From Spisula solida (taxonomy: Eukaryota; Mollusca; Bivalvia; Venerida; Mactridae), in assembly GCA_947247005.1 (NCBI GenBank), contig OX365953.1, positions 25,108,784 to 25,172,783 on the forward strand: a stretch of DNA of 64,000 bases. The letters are read 5' to 3'. The notes beneath the pieces are model-generated. The model ran no database searches. It was not told where the DNA came from and was given only the letters and a program-made list of their open reading frames with translations. This document shows positions 60,236 to 64,000 of the stretch, piece after piece. The position numbers and the translations under genes were made by a program. Within the stretch, counting starts at the first letter, position 1, and each line of letters starts with the position of its first letter.

Positions 60236-60715
60236 ACTTCAAAAACCAATGCACTGATGTACTGCTTTATAGCTAATTATCAAAACAATTCAAATACAAA
60301 GTAATAGATCTACTACAGATATCACAGAAAACAAGTACATTTCATATATCACATTTCATTAAACTACTGGTTCATAATTGTACATTTAATAATCATATAC
60401 TATTAGTAACTTTGTAACATTAAACAACATATAAAAATATAATACCATGTTATTTAATTTTGCTATTTTAGGGCCAAGACACAAGACACTCTCAGTATGT
60501 ACCATCACCACCATCTATTTAACGCCATACTAAAATACTTGTAACAACTGTTGCCCAGCCACAAAATCTTAACAGCAGTGCTCCCTCTATGTATATTTAT
60601 AATATTGCATTTTCACCATAAACAAATCATCAATTTTCAAACAGGCAAAAATTACTTAACCTTATACATTTTATTCAAATGTTTTATTTCGACGCCGCAG
60701 GCAAAAACATTGTAA

Positions 60716-60940
60716 ACAAGAGATGTTTGTAAAATATGTATAGTCAGACAGGTTAAAGGTCACAAACTGACCTCAAAATCAATAGGGGTCATCTACTGTT
60801 GATGACCAAGCTCCATGTAAAGTTTGAACATCCTAGGGCAAAGCGTTCTTAAGTTGTTGAACAGAAACTATTCGGTTGACCGACCGACAGACATGTGCAA
60901 AGCAATATACCCACTTATCAACAATGGGGGGGGGCGTTAT
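60716..60940. repeat. Dispersed 'gtgcaaagcaatatacccc' repeat, copy 3
   Basis: acaagagatgtttgtaaaat, gggtcatctactgttgatga and gtgcaaagcaatatacccac are retained; some internal words are deleted. Confidence 0.75.
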
Positions 60941-61519
60941 AACTAATACTGACTATAGTGAGTAACATTATGCTAACGATTAGGTCACAAGTTTGTCTAT
61001 TTTGATCCAACTGATGTAAAAGCTGGTACATTACAAGTGTTAAAAAATACCAAAACAATCAAAATAATTAATTTAAGCCTACAGATGTAACCCTATGCCA
61101 ATACAAATATCACTACAACACACAAACCACAGGGTATTGACACAAGTCATTTTTATAAGCGTCAATACCCTGTGACACAAACAAAGTCACAATGTCTAAC
61201 GTTAGATCTACCTCACAGTAAGACTCAATCAATACGTACACTCTAATTAAAGCATGAAAAATAACAAATACAAGATATAACAAAACAGTGGACACAGAAA
61301 ATTCTACTTTTACTTTATACAGAAAAGTTCATTCTTTCTAGTGCTGCAAATCCAGATTTCTGGATTATTTCGGATTTGTAGGACTCCTGTGTTAGTCCTC
61401 ATATTTTACCAGTCATTATAAATGTCTAAACAAATACTATCCCTTTACTCCGTAGATGTGTCCATTCACATCCCATATCCCAATGTTCATTACCAATTGT
61501 TTTCAAATAACAAGTATGG

Positions 61520-61800
61520 AGGGGAGACAATCCAAGTATAGAAATGGACTTAACAAAATACCTTATCAAGGGAGACAATCCAAGTATAGAAATGGACTTA
61601 ACAAGACACCTTATAAAGGGAGACAATCCAATTACAGAAATGGACTTAACAAGACACCTTATCAAGAGAGACAATCCAATTACAGAAATGGACTTAACAA
61701 GACACCTTATCAAGGGAGACAATCCAATTACAGAAATGGACTTAACAAGACACCTTTTCAAGAGAGACAATCCAATTACAGAAATGGACTTAACAAGACT
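61520..61800. repeat. Six tandem 48-bp units
   Basis: g(g/a)gagacaatcca starts at about 61523, 61571, 61619, 61667, 61715 and 61763. As 48 is a multiple of 3 the array is open in frames on both strands (128-143 codons), which is expected of a stop-free unit. Confidence 0.9.
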
Positions 61801-62668
61801 AATGTAGAGGTGTATGAAGAAAGGGATCATTTTCAAATGTAACACATGAATATTCATTTAGGGTTCATTTTCAAATGTAACACCTGAATATTCATTTAAC
61901 TGTTACAAAGACAGAATCACACTTGTGTAGCCTATGTAATAGATATATATTAAACTACGAGGGTCATTCAATATATAATGCGAACTACCAATAATTATTA
62001 TCTCCAAAACCCGTCAAGATAATTTAATGAAATTTCACGCCAATTCTATTTTATATGGAAAATGTAAGGACACTAACGTTGATGATGTCATTTGCGCGCG
62101 CCTTCCATCGACATCACTCCATACAACATGCACGTGGTAACGGCGAAAGACTGATGTAGCTAACATAATACTCTATTGCCGCAAAAACAAAATGCCACTG
62201 ATTTTTCATTCCCTCGTCGAGGTCTTGTGCCAAAATACCCTGTTTCATATTCGAAAGTAGCGAGACTATTAAATTAATATACAATCAGCAAATTACAATT
62301 AAAGGTATACCAGTGTGCTGAGCATAATTTATGTGCAACAGACCCATACCTTACAGCAAAAAATAAGATCATTTTTTGACAAAATATTTACATGATAAGA
62401 GATAGCCTAGGAAATGGAGAGTAGTTTTGGCTCTCTTCATTCGATTTTGTTGAACAAGTTTAGCATATGCAAGGTTTCCTCTCAGTGGGTGCCCCACTTT
62501 TTGACATCAGAACTGAAATAACCTCTCGTCAAACACACTATAGATGTACAACGACCTTCGAAATATGACCCTAGGACGAGTTCATTTGCTAAGGTTGAAA
62601 CGATATTTACTGTTATTTTTCTGATATATTATGAATATAGCTTATACATACACATGATCTTTCAAATT

Positions 62669-62760
62669 GACAGCGTGGCCTAGTGGTTAAGATGACCTCA
62701 GAACTAGTTTGTACTCAGAACATTCATTTCATATTGGCTGTGGGTTCGAGTCCGCTGCTA
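62669..62760 (+). repeat. tRNA-like sequence (pseudogene or SINE head)
   Basis: A box-like gcgtggcctagtggttaaga and B box-like gggttcgagtccg are 60-odd bases apart. The ends gacagcg and cgctgct can pair at five or six positions, as in an acceptor stem. The spacing suits a long-variable-arm tRNA, but I cannot fold a clean anticodon arm. Confidence 0.4.
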
Positions 62761-63189
62761 AACTCTTTTTCACAAATTTTATTATCATAATACTTGAGGG
62801 TTTTTTCAAATATTTTATTACTTAATGAATAATAAAATTATGTTTTAGGTTTAATACAAATTTGCTTTGTTTCGTTTATTTTATGATTTTAGCCCGCCCT
62901 GGATATTGCATTTATTTCTCAGATGACAATCGGGTTGAATTACAAACTATTTTCATCATTGGTTTTGTTGGAATTTGAATTGGAATCACCAGTCTAAGAA
63001 TATGCTGTAGAAACGTCAACATTAATAAGCGTTTACTCTGGTAATACAAGGAGCACAGTTTGGGTGACCGTTGACCGATATTTCTGTTCAACAGTCTTGA
63101 CGTGGGAATGTTTTCAATGATTAAAATACAACGGAAATAGATATATGTTAGAAATATATATAAAATAGACTTGCACGCGAATGTTTTAT

Positions 63190-63650
63190 TTAGCAAAATT
63201 AAACAAGAGTGCCAAAATGTCACAAAATACGCCCGTCTTGGGGCATGGTGAGTCTCAGGGCATGGTGAACGAAAAAAAAAAAATCCAACATTTTTTTTAA
63301 TTAAAGGACAATAACCCAAGAAGGCCTAGGCTGATTTGGCCTACAATTGAACTTGTCTTAGATATTATATCCATGAACATTGTCACCAAGTTTGAAGATA
63401 CTCAGATGAAAACACTTAGCACTAGAGAACAGATAAGGTCAATTTCACATTTATTTTGGTAATTATAGGATCATAACCAAATAAGGCCTAGGCCGATTCG
63501 GCCTATAATCAAACTTGGCCTAGATATTATGCCCATAAGCATTGTCAGCAAGTTTGAAGATGATCAGATGAAAACTGTTTGGGCTAGAGTACAGACAAAT
63601 TACTGGACGCCGCCGCCCGCATGCCCGCCCGCCAAGGGTGTTCACATAAT
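63190..63650. repeat. Dispersed 'aagagtgccaaaatgtcac' repeat with two internal units
   Basis: After caagagtgccaaaatgtcac and acgcccgtc, a unit with gga.aataaccaa.aaggcctaggc and aagtttgaagat.atcagatgaaaac occurs twice (about 63300 and 63465). A GC-rich gccgcccgcatgcccgcccg stretch closes it. Confidence 0.7.
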
Positions 63651-63689
63651 ATGTCCCGTTTTCAACGGGCGTATAAAAATATTCAAAAT

Positions 63690-63760
63690 AGGTGGGATTC
63701 GAACCCAAGCAAAAAATCTATTTAGACTCGTAAGCAGTAGCTTAGCCTACTGCGCCATGG
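63690..63760 (-). repeat. tRNA-like SINE head (minus strand)
   Basis: On the minus strand: tggcgcagtaggctaagc (A box-like), then gggttcgaatccc (B box) about 30 nt on. The flanks do not pair as an acceptor stem. Confidence 0.5.
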
Positions 63761-63967
63761 AGGACGATGTAAGCTACAATTTCAAATAATAGATTTCAAT
63801 TTCGAATACACCCCTTTTACCTGGATTATTTCATTATTAAAAGTACAGTTACGCCCGAACGATTGTCGTTTATCTATACTGGCTTGAGTTAGCGCCTTAT
63901 TGTAGAATGTTAGCTATGGATGAGACGTAGATACAATCATACCCGCCGGAAATGAGACAACATGTAC

Positions 63968-64000
63968 CTGGTAGATGCACTTGCTGATTTGCATAGGAAA
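63968..64000 (-). CDS. Possible upstream exon end of the MPHOSPH9-like gene (partial)
   Basis: On the minus strand the last bases read ...gcatctaccag|gtacat, a fair donor. In the phase needed to join the 59629 exon (two bases left over) the codons are LCKSASAST, which fits the Ser-rich style of the next exon. Too short to prove; cut by the window end. Confidence 0.25.

Larger units (their letters stand above)
59630..63967. other. Presumed 4.3-kb intron of the MPHOSPH9-like gene
   Basis: No exon was found. It holds a TIR element, a third 'gtgcaaagcaat' copy, a 48-bp array, a mariner-like end (about 61960), tRNA-like SINE heads and an 'aagagtgcc' repeat. Confidence 0.5.

Noticed and set aside
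61426..61857. Overlapping 128- to 143-codon frames on both strands
   Set aside because: They are created by a 48-bp tandem repeat with no stop codon in several frames.
62669..62760. Functional tRNA gene
   Set aside because: The A and B boxes are present, but I could not fold a proper anticodon arm, and several similar relics suggest SINE origin.

Overview
The window looks like eukaryotic nuclear DNA from a marine bivalve mollusc. The reasons are: split genes with GT/AG introns; A+T-rich spacers; very many foldback/MITE-like elements and minisatellites; and several dispersed repeat types that I recall from bivalve genomes (a 'gagggcc...gctcacctga' element, a 'gtgcaaagcaatatacccc' element and an 'aagagtgcc' element). 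The species is not determinable here. No prokaryotic, organellar, viral or CRISPR features are evident.

Layout. (1) 1-5470: a 4014-bp direct duplication (1-1456 repeated at 4015-5470, about 4 differences). Its edge cuts a minus-strand gene for a secreted coiled-coil protein with an F-type lectin (fucolectin) domain (2449-1451), leaving only the first half of the lectin fold. (2) About 6495-14529, plus strand: a six-exon gene, 5' end missing, for a large transmembrane mucin. It has an F-type-lectin-like domain, a roughly 1000-residue Ser/Thr stalk, a CPCTC cluster, one transmembrane segment and a basic tail. All five introns are phase 1. (3) 14.7-28.7 kb: no convincing gene; MITEs, a (CCGT)n tract and minisatellites. 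(4) 28683-40053, plus strand: a four-coding-exon gene for a 565-residue ankyrin-repeat protein ending in a SOCS box (ASB-like, a likely Cullin-E3 substrate adaptor). A short upstream ORF stops 2 nt before its start codon. (5) 40.1-51.5 kb: intergenic or 3' flank, with a 1.07-kb 30-bp satellite, MITEs and a 145-bp-period array. (6) 51515 to at least 59629 (perhaps past 64000), minus strand: at least eight exons for the C-terminal part of a Ser-rich coiled-coil protein whose last exons resemble M-phase phosphoprotein 9. It has a near-duplicate 45-nt cassette-like exon.

The two lectin-type genes lie head to head about 4 kb apart and may belong to an expanded cell-surface/secreted recognition family. 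The ASB-like and MPHOSPH9-like genes are ordinary intracellular genes with no evident link to them. Splice sites were chosen by eye from GT/AG context and phase. Joins were accepted only where phases agree.
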